Assembly: GCA_030584085.1 (NCBI GenBank)
Contig: CP129490.1
Coordinates: 1,831,511 to 1,895,510 of the forward strand
Source of the DNA: Melioribacteraceae bacterium
GTDB lineage: Bacteria > Bacteroidota > Ignavibacteria > Ignavibacteriales > Melioribacteraceae
Reading direction: 5' to 3'
Length of the DNA stretch: 64,000 nucleotides
Shown here in pieces: positions 8,724 through 17,955 of the stretch (position 1 is its first letter; each line of letters begins with the position of its first letter). The notes beneath the pieces are model-generated. The model searched no databases, was not told where the DNA came from, and saw only the letters and a list, made by a program, of their open reading frames with translations. A program made the translations under genes and the position numbers.

Positions 8724-10220
8724 ATGTTCAAAAAGATTCTTATTGCTAATAGAGGTGAAATTGCAGTAAGAATATCAAAAGCTTGCAGAGAAATGGGCAT
8801 TACCTCAGCCGTAATATATTCTGATGCCGATTTAAACTCACTTCACGTAAGAGTTGCAGATGAGGCTTACCGAATTGGTCCCGCACCGGCTAGTGAATCT
8901 TATCTTAACATTCCAAATATTATAAAACTCGCAAAAGAAATTAATGCTGATGCAGTGCATCCGGGATATGGATTCCTGTCCGAAAATTCAAAATTTATTC
9001 AAGCAGTTAATGACGCAGGGATAAAATTTATTGGACCATCCGTTAAATCTGTTGAGTTAATGGGTGAAAAGACTGCTGCAAGAAAATTAATGTCACAGCA
9101 CAATGTACCAATAGTTCCCGGGACACTTGAACCAATTTCCGACATCGATGAAGCTATTGATTATGCAAATGAAATTGGTTACCCAATTATGTTGAAAGCT
9201 TCTGCCGGCGGCGGTGGAAAAGGAATGAGGAAGGTAAATTCGGATAGCGAATTTAAATCCGCTTTTGAGCGAGCGCAAAATGAATCCATTAAAGCATTTG
9301 GATCTTCCGATGTTTACATGGAAAAGTTTATAGAAAACCCAAAGCATATTGAAGTACAAATAGTAGGAGATTCATTCGGAAACTACATTCATCTTTTTGA
9401 AAGAGAATGTTCCGTTCAAAGACGACATCAAAAAGTTGTTGAAGAAGCCCCATCGATTTCGGTTGATCAAGAAACGAGAAATAAAATTACGCAAGCCGGA
9501 ATTAATGCTGCCAAGGCATGTAATTATTTTAACGCCGGGACTATAGAATTTCTAATGGATAAAGAAAAAAAATTCTATTTCTTGGAAATGAATACACGAC
9601 TTCAAGTTGAACATCCGGTTACAGAATTAATAACCGGGTTTGACATAGTCAAAGAGCAAATAAGAATCGCTTACGGTGAAAAGCTATCGGTAACTCAAAA
9701 AGATATTATCTTACGTGGTCATGCAGTTGAATGCAGAATCTATGCGGAAGATGTTGATAATAACTTTGCACCTTCAACTGGCAAAATATTGCATCATAGA
9801 CTTCCATCTGGTCCGGGTATTAGAGTCGATCGTGGAATTGATTTATTAACTGAAGTTCCCGTGTATTATGATCCAATGTTATCAAAAGTAACTGCTTATG
9901 GTAAAGATAGAACTGAAGCTATTGCAAGGATTAAAATAGCCCTTGGGGCATATCAAATTGCCGGAGTAATATCTAACATTTCCTTTCTTGATTGGATAAT
10001 AGATCATCCGAAATTTGTGGACGGCTCCTTCGATATAAATTTTATCGACTCTGAATTTATGCCATTGGTCCCTCATAAATGGCGAGAAAAATATAATGAA
10101 GTTTACGAAGATGCTGCGGTTATTCTTGCGGCATTGCTAAAACATGATTCATCTAAATTAAATACCGGTAAAATAAAATCTAACCATACTAACCAATGGA
10201 TTAATCAGATTCATGAATGA
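8724..10220 (+). CDS. accC: Biotin carboxylase subunit (acetyl/acyl-CoA carboxylase)
   Basis: ATP-grasp enzyme that carboxylates biotin on a carrier protein with bicarbonate and ATP, 498 residues. The N-terminus FKKILIANRGEIAVRI is diagnostic. KASAGGGGKGMR (near residue 160), FERECSVQRRHQK and EMNTRLQVEHPVTE form the ATP- and biotin-binding centre. It starts directly on the mutS2 stop and overlaps the biotin carrier gene by 8 bases, so the two are translated together. No carboxyltransferase gene is next to it. The acyl-CoA substrate therefore cannot be fixed: acetyl-CoA for fatty acid synthesis, or propionyl-CoA. Confidence 0.95.
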   Translation: MFKKILIANRGEIAVRISKACREMGITSAVIYSDADLNSLHVRVADEAYRIGPAPASESYLNIPNIIKLAKEINADAVHPGYGFLSENSKFIQAVNDAGIKFIGPSVKSVELMGEKTAARKLMSQHNVPIVPGTLEPISDIDEAIDYANEIGYPIMLKASAGGGGKGMRKVNSDSEFKSAFERAQNESIKAFGSSDVYMEKFIENPKHIEVQIVGDSFGNYIHLFERECSVQRRHQKVVEEAPSISVDQETRNKITQAGINAAKACNYFNAGTIEFLMDKEKKFYFLEMNTRLQVEHPVTELITGFDIVKEQIRIAYGEKLSVTQKDIILRGHAVECRIYAEDVDNNFAPSTGKILHHRLPSGPGIRVDRGIDLLTEVPVYYDPMLSKVTAYGKDRTEAIARIKIALGAYQIAGVISNISFLDWIIDHPKFVDGSFDINFIDSEFMPLVPHKWREKYNEVYEDAAVILAALLKHDSSKLNTGKIKSNHTNQWINQIHE

Positions 10221-10713
10221 ATTGATAGTTAGTGTAGGAAATAAAAAACGTACTATAGGTATTTTGCCAGACGACAAAATAATTTTAGACGGTAAAGAAT
10301 TCAATGTAAACCTTTCTAAAGTGAGTGATTATTTATATCTCATAAAAATTAATGAGCGTGTTTATGAAGTAACAACAGTTAAGAAATCATCAAACGAGTT
10401 TTTTTTTACAATTGATGGACGTAATTATGAAGTCACGGCAAGAACAGCATTGCAAGAGAGAGCAAATGAAGTACTAAAACAAAAGGAATTACATGCAAAA
10501 ATTGATTCAATAAAAGCACCGATGCCAGGATTAATATTGAAAATATCGAAAAATATAGGCGAACATATTAATATTGGTGAACCACTAATAGTTCTCGAAG
10601 CTATGAAAATGGAGAATGAAATCAGGTCCCCATCATCAGGAACTATAACGGAAATAAATTATAAGCAAGGTGATTCTGTTGAAAAGGATGCCGTAATTCT
10701 TAAAATTGAATAA
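10213..10713 (+). CDS. Biotin/lipoyl attachment carrier protein
   Basis: Biotin carboxyl carrier partner of the preceding biotin carboxylase, 166 residues. The C-terminal half is a biotinyl domain with the attachment motif EAMKMENEI; the modified lysine is about residue 132. A flexible stretch precedes it (KAPMPGLILKI starts the domain), and the N-terminal 90 residues form a small uncharacterised domain. That layout fits carriers of acyl-CoA carboxylases and decarboxylase-type enzymes better than classical AccB, which has an Ala/Pro-rich linker. It overlaps accC by 8 bases. Confidence 0.88.
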   Translation: MNELIVSVGNKKRTIGILPDDKIILDGKEFNVNLSKVSDYLYLIKINERVYEVTTVKKSSNEFFFTIDGRNYEVTARTALQERANEVLKQKELHAKIDSIKAPMPGLILKISKNIGEHINIGEPLIVLEAMKMENEIRSPSSGTITEINYKQGDSVEKDAVILKIE

Positions 10714-10785
10714 AAACATAGTTGTAAATATAGATTTTATATACCTATATTCTTGGTCTAAAAATCAACTATCTCAGGAGGAGAC

Positions 10786-12072
10786 GTGAAGAAAACACTA
10801 CTTTCTATTTTTGTAACCTTGCTTGCATTAAATACTGGAATATTTGCAAGCGGTTTTCAAATTAATGAGCACGGTGCACGTGCAATGGCGATGGCCGGTG
10901 CTTTTACTGGTTTAGCTACAGATGCTTCTACAATATATTATAACCCAGCCGGGCTTACAAATTTAAGAGGTACTAACATTTTAGCAGGTGTTACGCTTAT
11001 CGCCCCAAGCGCTAAGTTTCAAGGACCATTACCGTTAACCACAGAATAGGAAATGGAATCTCAATTATTTACTCCTTTTAACTTTTACATTACACATAGC
11101 TTTGAAAATAATCTCAGCATTGGCTTAGGTGTTAATAACCAATACGGTTTGGGTACCAAATGGGCAAGTGATTGGGCAGGTAGATACTTAGCAGTTGATA
11201 CTGAAATCCGATCATTTTATTTTACTCCCGCAATTGCTTATAAAATTTCGGACGCTGTTTCCATTGGTATTGGTGGTGTTTTCGCTCTTGCGGATGTTAA
11301 AATTATCAGAAATATTCCTCTCCAAGATCCTGTGACAGGTGCTATGAAACCTGACGGGGAAGTTTCTATGGAAGGTGACGGAAACTCATTTGGATTTTCT
11401 GCTGGAATATTCGTTAAGCCAAGTGATATGGTTTCTCTCGGTTTAAGTTATAGAAGCCAAAATGCTTATGATTTTGAAGGCACAGCAACAACAACTCCGG
11501 CAACTTTAGATTTCAATCATCCATTGGCAGGTCCGCAATCAATCCCTTTACCTCATGGTGCGATTAAAGCTCCTTTAACAACTCCACAAAATGTTACTTT
11601 CGGTATTGGATTGACTCCTTCTAAAGACTTAACACTTTCTGCTGATTTTCAATGGATTGACTGGACAAGTTACGATAAATTAGAAGTAACTTTTGAAGAA
11701 TATGATCTTGATCCACAAACACCAGGCGATCAAAATGTTCAATCTGCTGACCGTAATTATGAAACCTCATTTATTATAAGAGTAGGCGCTGAGTATATGT
11801 TGAGTGATGCGTTCGCACTTCGTGGTGGATTCTTATACGATAAAAACCCTGTGTTAGATGAATATGTTGAACCAACTCTACCTGATGCGAACAGAATTGG
11901 TATCAATGTCGGTTTTGGATATAAGATTTCCGAAAGTGTATCAGTTGATTTCGCATACCTATTGTTGTTATTCCAAGAAAGATCAATAACAACATCAAAA
12001 TTTGGGTTCAATGGCACTTATAATTCTTCAGCACACTTGTTCGGAATTAATTTTGCATATGCAATAAATTAA
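10786..12072 (+). pseudogene. FadL/OmpP1-family outer-membrane transporter interrupted by an in-frame TAG
   Basis: Outer-membrane beta-barrel of the FadL family (long-chain fatty acid or other hydrophobic compound uptake). A GTG start follows a strong AGGAGGAG site. Residues 1 to about 22 form a signal peptide, and the mature N-terminus SGFQINEHGARAMAMAGAF is the classic FadL plug. After residue 87 the codon at 11047-11049 is TAG. The same frame continues without other lesion (next codons Glu-Met from 11050) to 12072, with strand motifs such as SIGLGVNNQYGLGTKW and a C-terminal aromatic/hydrophobic strand. Full length read through the TAG would be about 428 residues, normal for FadL. It may be a recent nonsense mutation, readthrough or a sequence error. 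Confidence 0.8.
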
Positions 12073-12079
12073 TTAAATT

Positions 12080-12106
12080 AGGGATGGTTATACCATCCCT
12101 TTTTTT
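12080..12106 (+). terminator. Intrinsic terminator after the FadL-family gene
   Basis: AGGGATGGT (12080-12088) and ACCATCCCT (12092-12100) form a perfect nine-pair stem with a three-base loop, followed by a run of seven T. It ends 10 bases before the next ATG. Confidence 0.9.
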
Positions 12107-12116
12107 AGAGCATATA

Positions 12117-12542
12117 ATGAAAACTAAAATTGCATTTCTAATATCGCTATCATTTCTAATAGTCACAGCTTGTTCATCATCCGAAGAAACTACACAAAAC
12201 GAACAAGAAAAAGAAGAACCGGAAATATATGTATTTGATGATGTGACAGAACCGGTTGATACGGTAGAACAAAAAGTTATTGAACAACCAAAAGTTGATC
12301 CGCCGACAACTACGATGTATTATGTTCAAGTCGGGGCTTTTACTACTAAAGATCGGGCTGAACAATTTGTTAAAGAAAAATCTTCAAAGACAACTTACCA
12401 ATTAAATATTACCTACAGCGATGAGGTTCGTTTATTTGTAATACGGCTTCCTGGTTTTGCAACAAAAGCTGAGGCTGAAAAAGTTCGTAATGAATTCTGG
12501 CAGTCAGGTGTATTTAATGATGCCTTCATAGTTACTCAATAA
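12117..12542 (+). CDS. SPOR-domain lipoprotein
   Basis: Predicted lipoprotein of 141 residues that binds peptidoglycan at denuded glycan strands through its SPOR domain. The N-terminus is a signal peptide with lipobox LIVTAC (Cys19), followed by an acidic, glutamate-rich linker. The C-terminal 75 residues hold the SPOR domain, starting at TMYYVQVGAFTTKDRAEQF. I chose the ATG at 12117 over an in-frame upstream start at 12084, because only the former gives a proper lipoprotein signal and the latter lies inside the terminator hairpin. The stop is two bases from the next gene. Confidence 0.87.
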   Translation: MKTKIAFLISLSFLIVTACSSSEETTQNEQEKEEPEIYVFDDVTEPVDTVEQKVIEQPKVDPPTTTMYYVQVGAFTTKDRAEQFVKEKSSKTTYQLNITYSDEVRLFVIRLPGFATKAEAEKVRNEFWQSGVFNDAFIVTQ

Positions 12543-12543
12543 A

Positions 12544-13227
12544 ATGACACCTCTCATTTACAATATAATTATTGCTATTCTTAGCATAGTTTATGTTTTC
12601 GCGGTTGTTGGTATCATGGATTTTCTGGTAAAAAGGAAAAATTTCCCTCAGGATATTTCCAGAAAAATTGTACACATTGCAGCTGGTTCTTGGCTTTTAA
12701 TATGGTTGTTATTTGATGATTCACATTGGAGCAGGTACTTAAATATTGCTCCGGCCTTCATATGGACGGTCTTACTGCTTCTTAAGGGCTTTACAGCGTC
12801 TTCTGATGATGAAGCCGTCAAAACAATGACTAGAACAGGTGATCGTCGGGAATTGTTGAAAGGACCGATTTATTTTACTTTAGTAATGTGTTTAATGGGG
12901 ACAGTTTTTTATAAAACTCCTTTAGCTCTCACTGCGATGGGAATACTAGGGTGGGGAGATGGTTTAGCTCCGGTTTTTGGAAAGAGATTTGGGAAACATA
13001 AGTATTATATTCTATCTGAGAAATCGATTGAAGGTAGTCTGGCATTTTTAATTTTTGGTTTTTTCGGCGCACTAATATTTAATCTATTTTTTTATGAAAG
13101 TATAGATATTGGTTTTATATTAGGACTTGCAATTCTTGCTACTTTTATTGAAGCAGTTAGTCCAAAGGATTTTGATAACTTATTGATTCCATTAAGTATT
13201 ATTCTTGCATATTTACTCTATTATTAA
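12544..13227 (+). CDS. CTP-dependent diacylglycerol/polyprenol kinase family membrane protein
   Basis: Integral membrane protein (227 residues, about six or seven helices) of the family containing phytol kinase VTE5, dolichol kinase and yeast DGK1. The recognisable motifs are SRKIVHIAAGSW near residue 38, the metal/nucleotide motif LGWGDGLAPVFGKRFG, and KSIEGSLAF, which follow the family order. It probably phosphorylates a lipid alcohol using CTP; the substrate (diacylglycerol, isoprenoid alcohol) is not determined. It could be annotated as a phosphatidate cytidylyltransferase relative. It follows the SPOR lipoprotein by one base. Confidence 0.75.
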   Translation: MTPLIYNIIIAILSIVYVFAVVGIMDFLVKRKNFPQDISRKIVHIAAGSWLLIWLLFDDSHWSRYLNIAPAFIWTVLLLLKGFTASSDDEAVKTMTRTGDRRELLKGPIYFTLVMCLMGTVFYKTPLALTAMGILGWGDGLAPVFGKRFGKHKYYILSEKSIEGSLAFLIFGFFGALIFNLFFYESIDIGFILGLAILATFIEAVSPKDFDNLLIPLSIILAYLLYY

Positions 13228-13285
13228 TTATATTATTTAGAACTGTAATCATAATTAATAATTATTCAACTTAATAGGAGGGAAA

Positions 13286-13699
13286 ATGGCTTTTTCATTA
13301 AATAAAATTATGTTGATTGGTAATCTTGGGCAGGATGCAGAAACTCGTTTTACTACAAACAATGTTTCTGTTACAAATTTTTCTGTAGCTACTACACATA
13401 GTTATAAGGGCAAGGATGGTAATTGGGTAAATGAAACAACCTGGCATAATTGCGTTTCATTTAATCTTTCCGATTATTTCAAAGACGCTCTTAAAAAAGG
13501 TAAGAAGTTCTATGTTGAAGGAAGATTAACAAAACGTGATTATACCGATAAAGAGGGAATTAAAAGATACTCAACTGATGTATTCGTAGAAAAGTTAATT
13601 CCGTTAGAATCATCCGGTGGTGCTGATTCGAATTATTCTCAAGAAAATTCTGACTCAGCATCAAATCCTGTTGCAGATGACGATGATCTTCCTTTTTAA
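13286..13699 (+). CDS. ssb: Single-stranded DNA-binding protein
   Basis: Coats single-stranded DNA in replication, repair and recombination; works as a tetramer. It has 137 residues with an N-terminal OB fold (FSLNKIMLIGNLGQDAETR, then NFSVATTHSYKGKDG) and a short disordered acidic tail ending in DDDDLPF, the interaction tip for partner proteins. The ATG follows an AGGAGGG ribosome site. The 58-base gap upstream suggests its own promoter. The protein is a little shorter than many SSBs because the linker is short. Confidence 0.95.
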   Translation: MAFSLNKIMLIGNLGQDAETRFTTNNVSVTNFSVATTHSYKGKDGNWVNETTWHNCVSFNLSDYFKDALKKGKKFYVEGRLTKRDYTDKEGIKRYSTDVFVEKLIPLESSGGADSNYSQENSDSASNPVADDDDLPF

Positions 13700-13732
13700 T
13701 TGATTTGTACAACATTATAGGCATATGATTTA

Positions 13733-15031
13733 TTGGACGTTGGTTGGCATTACCGCTTAATAACACTCGCTGTTTTATTGATTATATCGGCGTTTTTCTC
13801 CGGTTCTGAAGTTTCCTTATTTTCGCTTGATCAGAAAAAAATTAAAGATCTACAGAAGGATAAGGGAATTACATCTCGGTATATAGTAAATTTATTGGAA
13901 TTCCCAAGACGTTTATTAATTACAATATTATTGGGAAACAATTTTGTTAATGTCGCTGCATCAATGATTGGAGTTACTTTAGCTCTCGATGTCGCAGAAT
14001 ATTATCAGATTGATACCGAAATTGCATTATTAAGCCAAATCATTGTTCTTACTATTCTTGTACTCTTAATTGGCGAGATAACCCCAAAAGTTTGGGCTTC
14101 AAAAAATCCACTGAAATTCTCTCGAGTAATAAGTCTACCCTTATATTGGGTTGGTGTTCTAATATATCCGATCTCGAAAACATTAACCGAAATTCTAAAA
14201 CTTTTTTCATCTAAATTTGAGATTGGAAAAACAAAAAGTGCAATCTCCACTTATGAATTAACAGATCTTGCTGAACTTTCTGTTGAAAACGGTACAATTG
14301 AAGAAGACGAGCAAGAACTCATTTCCGGTTTAGTTAGTTTTAAAACTGTTACCGTAAGAGAGGTTATGACTCCTCGAGTCGATATTACGTCGGTTTCTAT
14401 AGATACATCATTTGATGAACTTTTGAAAATTATTGTTGAATCAGGTCATAGTAGAATTCCACTTTACGAAGATAATCTCGATAATATTCTTGGGATAATT
14501 TACGCTAAAGATTTGTTACCTTATGTAAATAAAAGCGAATCAGTAAAACAAAATATTACATTAAAAAATTTAGTTCGTGAAACTATTTTTATACCTGAGA
14601 CAAAATACATCAGTGAACTGATGCATGAGTTTCAATCGAAAAACTTGCATCTTGGTATTGTTGTTGATGAATACGGCGGAACCTCTGGTTTAGTTTCGTT
14701 AGAAGATATCTTGGAAGAAATAGTTGGTGAAATAAGAGATGAATACGATAATGAAGAAGAAGAGATAATTGAGTTAAGTAAAAATAAATTTCTTGTATTA
14801 GGAAAAACATCTATTGTTTTGATTGAAGAATTATTCAACTATAATTTTTCTACAGATGATGAAGATTATGATACTGTTGGCGGATTTATTTTTAATCATG
14901 CCGGTACAATTCCCGAAGTTAATTTCCAATTTGATTATAATGACTTCAGGTTCACGGTAAAGGAAGTCGTCAACAACAGAATTAACAAAATTGAAATCGA
15001 AAGAATACAGAATAATGAGAATGAGCAATGA
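13733..15031 (+). CDS. HlyC/CorC (CNNM) family membrane protein with CBS domains
   Basis: Hemolysin-type CNNM/CorC protein, 432 residues: a DUF21 membrane domain with about four helices (SAFFSGSEVSLFSL is the hallmark), a CBS pair (VREVMTPRVDI and LGIIYAKDLLP), and a C-terminal CorC/HlyC domain (VDEYGGTSGLVSLEDILEEIVGEI). Family members are implicated in Mg2+/Co2+ homeostasis, and the GldE gliding-associated proteins share this layout; I cannot distinguish them here. The start is a TTG, with no in-frame ATG nearby and no convincing ribosome site, so the exact N-terminus is uncertain. It overlaps the next gene by ATGA. Confidence 0.88.
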   Translation: MDVGWHYRLITLAVLLIISAFFSGSEVSLFSLDQKKIKDLQKDKGITSRYIVNLLEFPRRLLITILLGNNFVNVAASMIGVTLALDVAEYYQIDTEIALLSQIIVLTILVLLIGEITPKVWASKNPLKFSRVISLPLYWVGVLIYPISKTLTEILKLFSSKFEIGKTKSAISTYELTDLAELSVENGTIEEDEQELISGLVSFKTVTVREVMTPRVDITSVSIDTSFDELLKIIVESGHSRIPLYEDNLDNILGIIYAKDLLPYVNKSESVKQNITLKNLVRETIFIPETKYISELMHEFQSKNLHLGIVVDEYGGTSGLVSLEDILEEIVGEIRDEYDNEEEEIIELSKNKFLVLGKTSIVLIEELFNYNFSTDDEDYDTVGGFIFNHAGTIPEVNFQFDYNDFRFTVKEVVNNRINKIEIERIQNNENEQ

Positions 15032-15387
15032 AAAAAGGTTGTTTTATAACAACCGTATTTTTCGGTACAATTTTAATCGGCATTCTCTTCTATATCGGCG
15101 ATAAATACGGGGATAAAATTGTAGAATATTTTGAAGGAAGAGTTGTGGATTTAACAACAAGATCTTCCGCGGAAGTTTTTGATAAAATTACTGATGGAGA
15201 ATATAAGGATTCATTGCTTGTTTTGTGGAAAGATGTTGAAGCTAAGGCTAAAGATATGGAATTTCAAGAAGGGATTGATTACGTTTCATCAATAGTATTA
15301 AAAATTGATAACTATGCTAAGGATTCATTATTAACTTCTGATGAATTCCGCACTATAAAAAAATTGATTGAGAATGAAGGACGATAA
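15028..15387 (+). CDS. Unknown small membrane-anchored protein
   Basis: 119 residues, function not recognised. One N-terminal membrane helix (about residues 5-24, CFITTVFFGTILIGILFYIG) is followed by a charged, probably helical extracytoplasmic domain rich in Asp, Glu and Lys. Its start overlaps the CorC-like gene (ATGA) and its end overlaps the MCE gene, so it is tightly embedded in the operon and is likely real. The position next to an MCE lipid-transport protein suggests an envelope role, but that is inference from context only. Confidence 0.7.
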   Translation: MKKGCFITTVFFGTILIGILFYIGDKYGDKIVEYFEGRVVDLTTRSSAEVFDKITDGEYKDSLLVLWKDVEAKAKDMEFQEGIDYVSSIVLKIDNYAKDSLLTSDEFRTIKKLIENEGR

Positions 15388-16288
15388 GAAAACAGAAATT
15401 AAAGTGGGCATAAGCCTACTTGTATCAATCATAATATTAATCTGGGTGATTGCATGGGCTAAAAATGTTGATATTTTTTCCGATCAAAAAGAATTGCTGG
15501 TAAGTTTCAATTCGGTTGCCGGACTTTCCCTTGGTGATCAAGTATCCGTTAATGGTGTTCGTAAAGGTTATGTTGATCAGATATCAAATCATGGAAATAA
15601 TGTGCTTGTCAAATTGATTTTAGATAATGATGTTGAACTGAAAAAAGATGCTCAATTTTCCATTATGATGCTTGATTTGATGGGTGGAAAAAAAATAGAA
15701 GTTATGCCCGGTGATGAAGCTGAACCATTAGATTATAATGTAACACAAACTGGTCATTTTGCCGGTGATATATCCACCACTATGGCAAAATTGGGAATGA
15801 TGGAAGAAAATATTCGAACAATCATTGAAGAACTCACAATCACGCTTCATTCAGTAAATAACATCATTGGTGATGATGAATTCGCCGATAATTTGAAAAC
15901 ATCTGTTGCATCTTTACGAGATTTGAGTTACAAAACTTCTTTGCTATTGGACGAGAATAGAAAGGGGATTAAGAGTTTACTTGATTCAACTAACGTACTT
16001 GTTTCGAACTCCAACAAATTCATCGAAAATAACAGTGTAAAGATTTCTGAAACAATCGATCAGACTTCAATCTTATTAAAAAATTCTAATGAATTAATAA
16101 GTAAAATAGATAAGTTTTTTGTTGAAATTAAAGAACAGAAAAACTTTGCCGGAAAAATTCTTTACGACGAAAAATTTTATTCTGATTTAAAAACCTCCGT
16201 TGAAAGTTTAAAAGAACTGACTTTGATTTTGATCGAGCAATTGAAGAATGAGGGAATTAACGTCGATGCGAACATCAGTATCTTCTAG
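15374..16288 (+). CDS. MCE/MlaD family lipid-transport protein
   Basis: Periplasmic, membrane-anchored MCE-domain protein of 304 residues. An N-terminal helix (KVGISLLVSIIILIWVIAWA) is followed by a single MCE domain (FNSVAGLSLGDQVSVNGVRKG, then LDLMGGKKIEVMPG) and a long helical tail of about 170 residues that probably forms a coiled coil or tube. Such proteins form hexameric rings that carry lipids between membranes. No MlaE permease or MlaF ATPase gene is adjacent, so the partners lie elsewhere. I use the ATG at 15374, two codons after a TTG, giving a 14-base overlap with the upstream gene. Confidence 0.87.
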   Translation: MKDDKKTEIKVGISLLVSIIILIWVIAWAKNVDIFSDQKELLVSFNSVAGLSLGDQVSVNGVRKGYVDQISNHGNNVLVKLILDNDVELKKDAQFSIMMLDLMGGKKIEVMPGDEAEPLDYNVTQTGHFAGDISTTMAKLGMMEENIRTIIEELTITLHSVNNIIGDDEFADNLKTSVASLRDLSYKTSLLLDENRKGIKSLLDSTNVLVSNSNKFIENNSVKISETIDQTSILLKNSNELISKIDKFFVEIKEQKNFAGKILYDEKFYSDLKTSVESLKELTLILIEQLKNEGINVDANISIF

Positions 16289-17954
16289 AACGTCAATTCT
16301 TATTTTTTTTGTTGTCACCTCTTTAATATTTGCTTCAGGCGATTTAGTCTATTCCAAAAATGGAATGGTTGTATCTGCTAGTGAATTAGCAAGTGAAGTC
16401 GGGGTTGAAATTCTTAAAAAAGGCGGTAACGCTGTTGACGCTGCCGTTGCAACAGGCTTTGCATTAGCTGTTACATATCCATCTGCAGGTAACATTGGCG
16501 GTGGCGGATTCATGGTTTTGCACATCAACGGTAAGAATACTTCAATTGATTTTCGAGAAACCGCGCCCGGGCAGTCATCTCAATATATGTTTTGGGATTC
16601 TACTGGTAAACATGATCCCAATAAGAGTCTTAAAAGCTGGAAATCGATCGGAATTCCCGGAACAGTAGCTGGATTTATTTACGTTTTAGAAAAATACGGT
16701 ACAATGACACTCGAAGAAGTTTTAGAGCCTGCAATTAAATTAGCAGAAGAGGGTTTTGAACTTGATTATTGGTTAGCAAATTTTATTAATTCATACAATA
16801 AAGAATTCGTTTTAATCCCTTCGTCTCGTAAAATATTTACGAATAATGGTGAAAATCTTACGGTTGGACACTCGTTCGTTCAAAAAGATTTAGCCAAAAC
16901 ACTCAAGCTTATTCAAAAAAAAGGAGTGGATGGTTTTTATACAGGTGAGATTGCAGATCTTTTGGTTGATCAGTCAACACAAAATGGAGGATTAATAACT
17001 CATCAAGATTTACAAAATTATAAAGTTATAGAACGAATTCCGTTGATTGGTGACTATAAAAAATATACTATATTAGGCATGCCACTGCCATCAGCGGGTG
17101 GAATTGGAATTTTACAATCACTAAAAGTATTTGAAAAGTTTTCATTCATAGATGAAGAATGGGGATCATCAAAATATGTGCATACCTTAAGTGAAATATT
17201 CAAATATGTTTATTCGGATAGAGCAAAGTTTTTAGGTGATAGTGATTTTGTAGATGTAATTATTGATTCTCTAATTTCCTCGAAACGAGTTAATGAAGTA
17301 TTTTCAAGCATTAATGAAATGGCAATTCCCTCAGAACAAATTACAAATCCGAATATGCCGGTATATGAAAGTCCCGAGACTACCCACTATTCCGTTGTTG
17401 ATAAATTTGGAAATGCAGTCAGCATTACATATACCATAAATTCTTCATTTGGCAATAAAATTGTTTTAGAAGGAGCAGGCTTTTTATTAAATAACGAGAT
17501 GGACGATTTTTCATCGCAAGTTGGGATTCCAAATCAATTTGGATTAGTAGGAAGTAAAGCCAATGCTATCGAACCTGGTAAAAGAATGTTGAGCTCTATG
17601 ACTCCGACAATTGTTTTAAAAGATAATAATCCAATTTTGGTTCTGGGTTCGCCTGGTGGATCAACTATCATTACTTCAGTTTTGCAAGTTATCATAAATG
17701 TATTAGATTTTGGAATGGATATTAGAGAAGCTATCAATGCTCCAAGATTTCATCATCAATGGCTGCCTGATCGATTGGATTATGAAAGATTTGGATTAGC
17801 CACAGATTTAATTGATAATCTCAATAATCGTGGTCATATGCTTAATGAGGTAAAATCGTTGGGTAGAGTTGAGGGAATATTTATTGATCAATCTGATGGA
17901 ATTATTTGGGGTTCATCAGATAAACGAGGTTTCGGTAAAGCGGTAGGATATTAA
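16266..17954 (+). CDS. ggt: Gamma-glutamyltransferase
   Basis: Periplasmic Ntn-hydrolase that cleaves or transfers the gamma-glutamyl group of glutathione and related compounds, about 562 residues. A signal peptide (residues 1 to about 22) is followed by the mature large-subunit motif GGNAVDAAVATGFALAVTYP. The autoprocessing site is TTHYSVVDKFGNAVSITYT, whose first Thr (about residue 372) becomes the nucleophile of the small subunit. The later motif SSMTPTIVL and LGSPGGSTI complete the active site. The ATG at 16266 gives the signal peptide and overlaps the MCE gene by 23 bases. Confidence 0.93.
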   Translation: MRTSVSSRTSILIFFVVTSLIFASGDLVYSKNGMVVSASELASEVGVEILKKGGNAVDAAVATGFALAVTYPSAGNIGGGGFMVLHINGKNTSIDFRETAPGQSSQYMFWDSTGKHDPNKSLKSWKSIGIPGTVAGFIYVLEKYGTMTLEEVLEPAIKLAEEGFELDYWLANFINSYNKEFVLIPSSRKIFTNNGENLTVGHSFVQKDLAKTLKLIQKKGVDGFYTGEIADLLVDQSTQNGGLITHQDLQNYKVIERIPLIGDYKKYTILGMPLPSAGGIGILQSLKVFEKFSFIDEEWGSSKYVHTLSEIFKYVYSDRAKFLGDSDFVDVIIDSLISSKRVNEVFSSINEMAIPSEQITNPNMPVYESPETTHYSVVDKFGNAVSITYTINSSFGNKIVLEGAGFLLNNEMDDFSSQVGIPNQFGLVGSKANAIEPGKRMLSSMTPTIVLKDNNPILVLGSPGGSTIITSVLQVIINVLDFGMDIREAINAPRFHHQWLPDRLDYERFGLATDLIDNLNNRGHMLNEVKSLGRVEGIFIDQSDGIIWGSSDKRGFGKAVGY

Positions 17955-17955
17955 T

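Noticed and set aside
11047-12072. Genome-wide reassignment of TAG to an amino acid
   Set aside because: Several genes, such as the first exbD and mnmA, end at TAG at the expected family length.
11053-12072. Independent second gene starting at the ATG 11053
   Set aside because: It has no ribosome site or signal peptide and is simply the rest of the FadL barrel in the same frame.
12084-12116. Earlier start for the SPOR lipoprotein
   Set aside because: It would lie in the terminator hairpin and destroy the lipoprotein signal.
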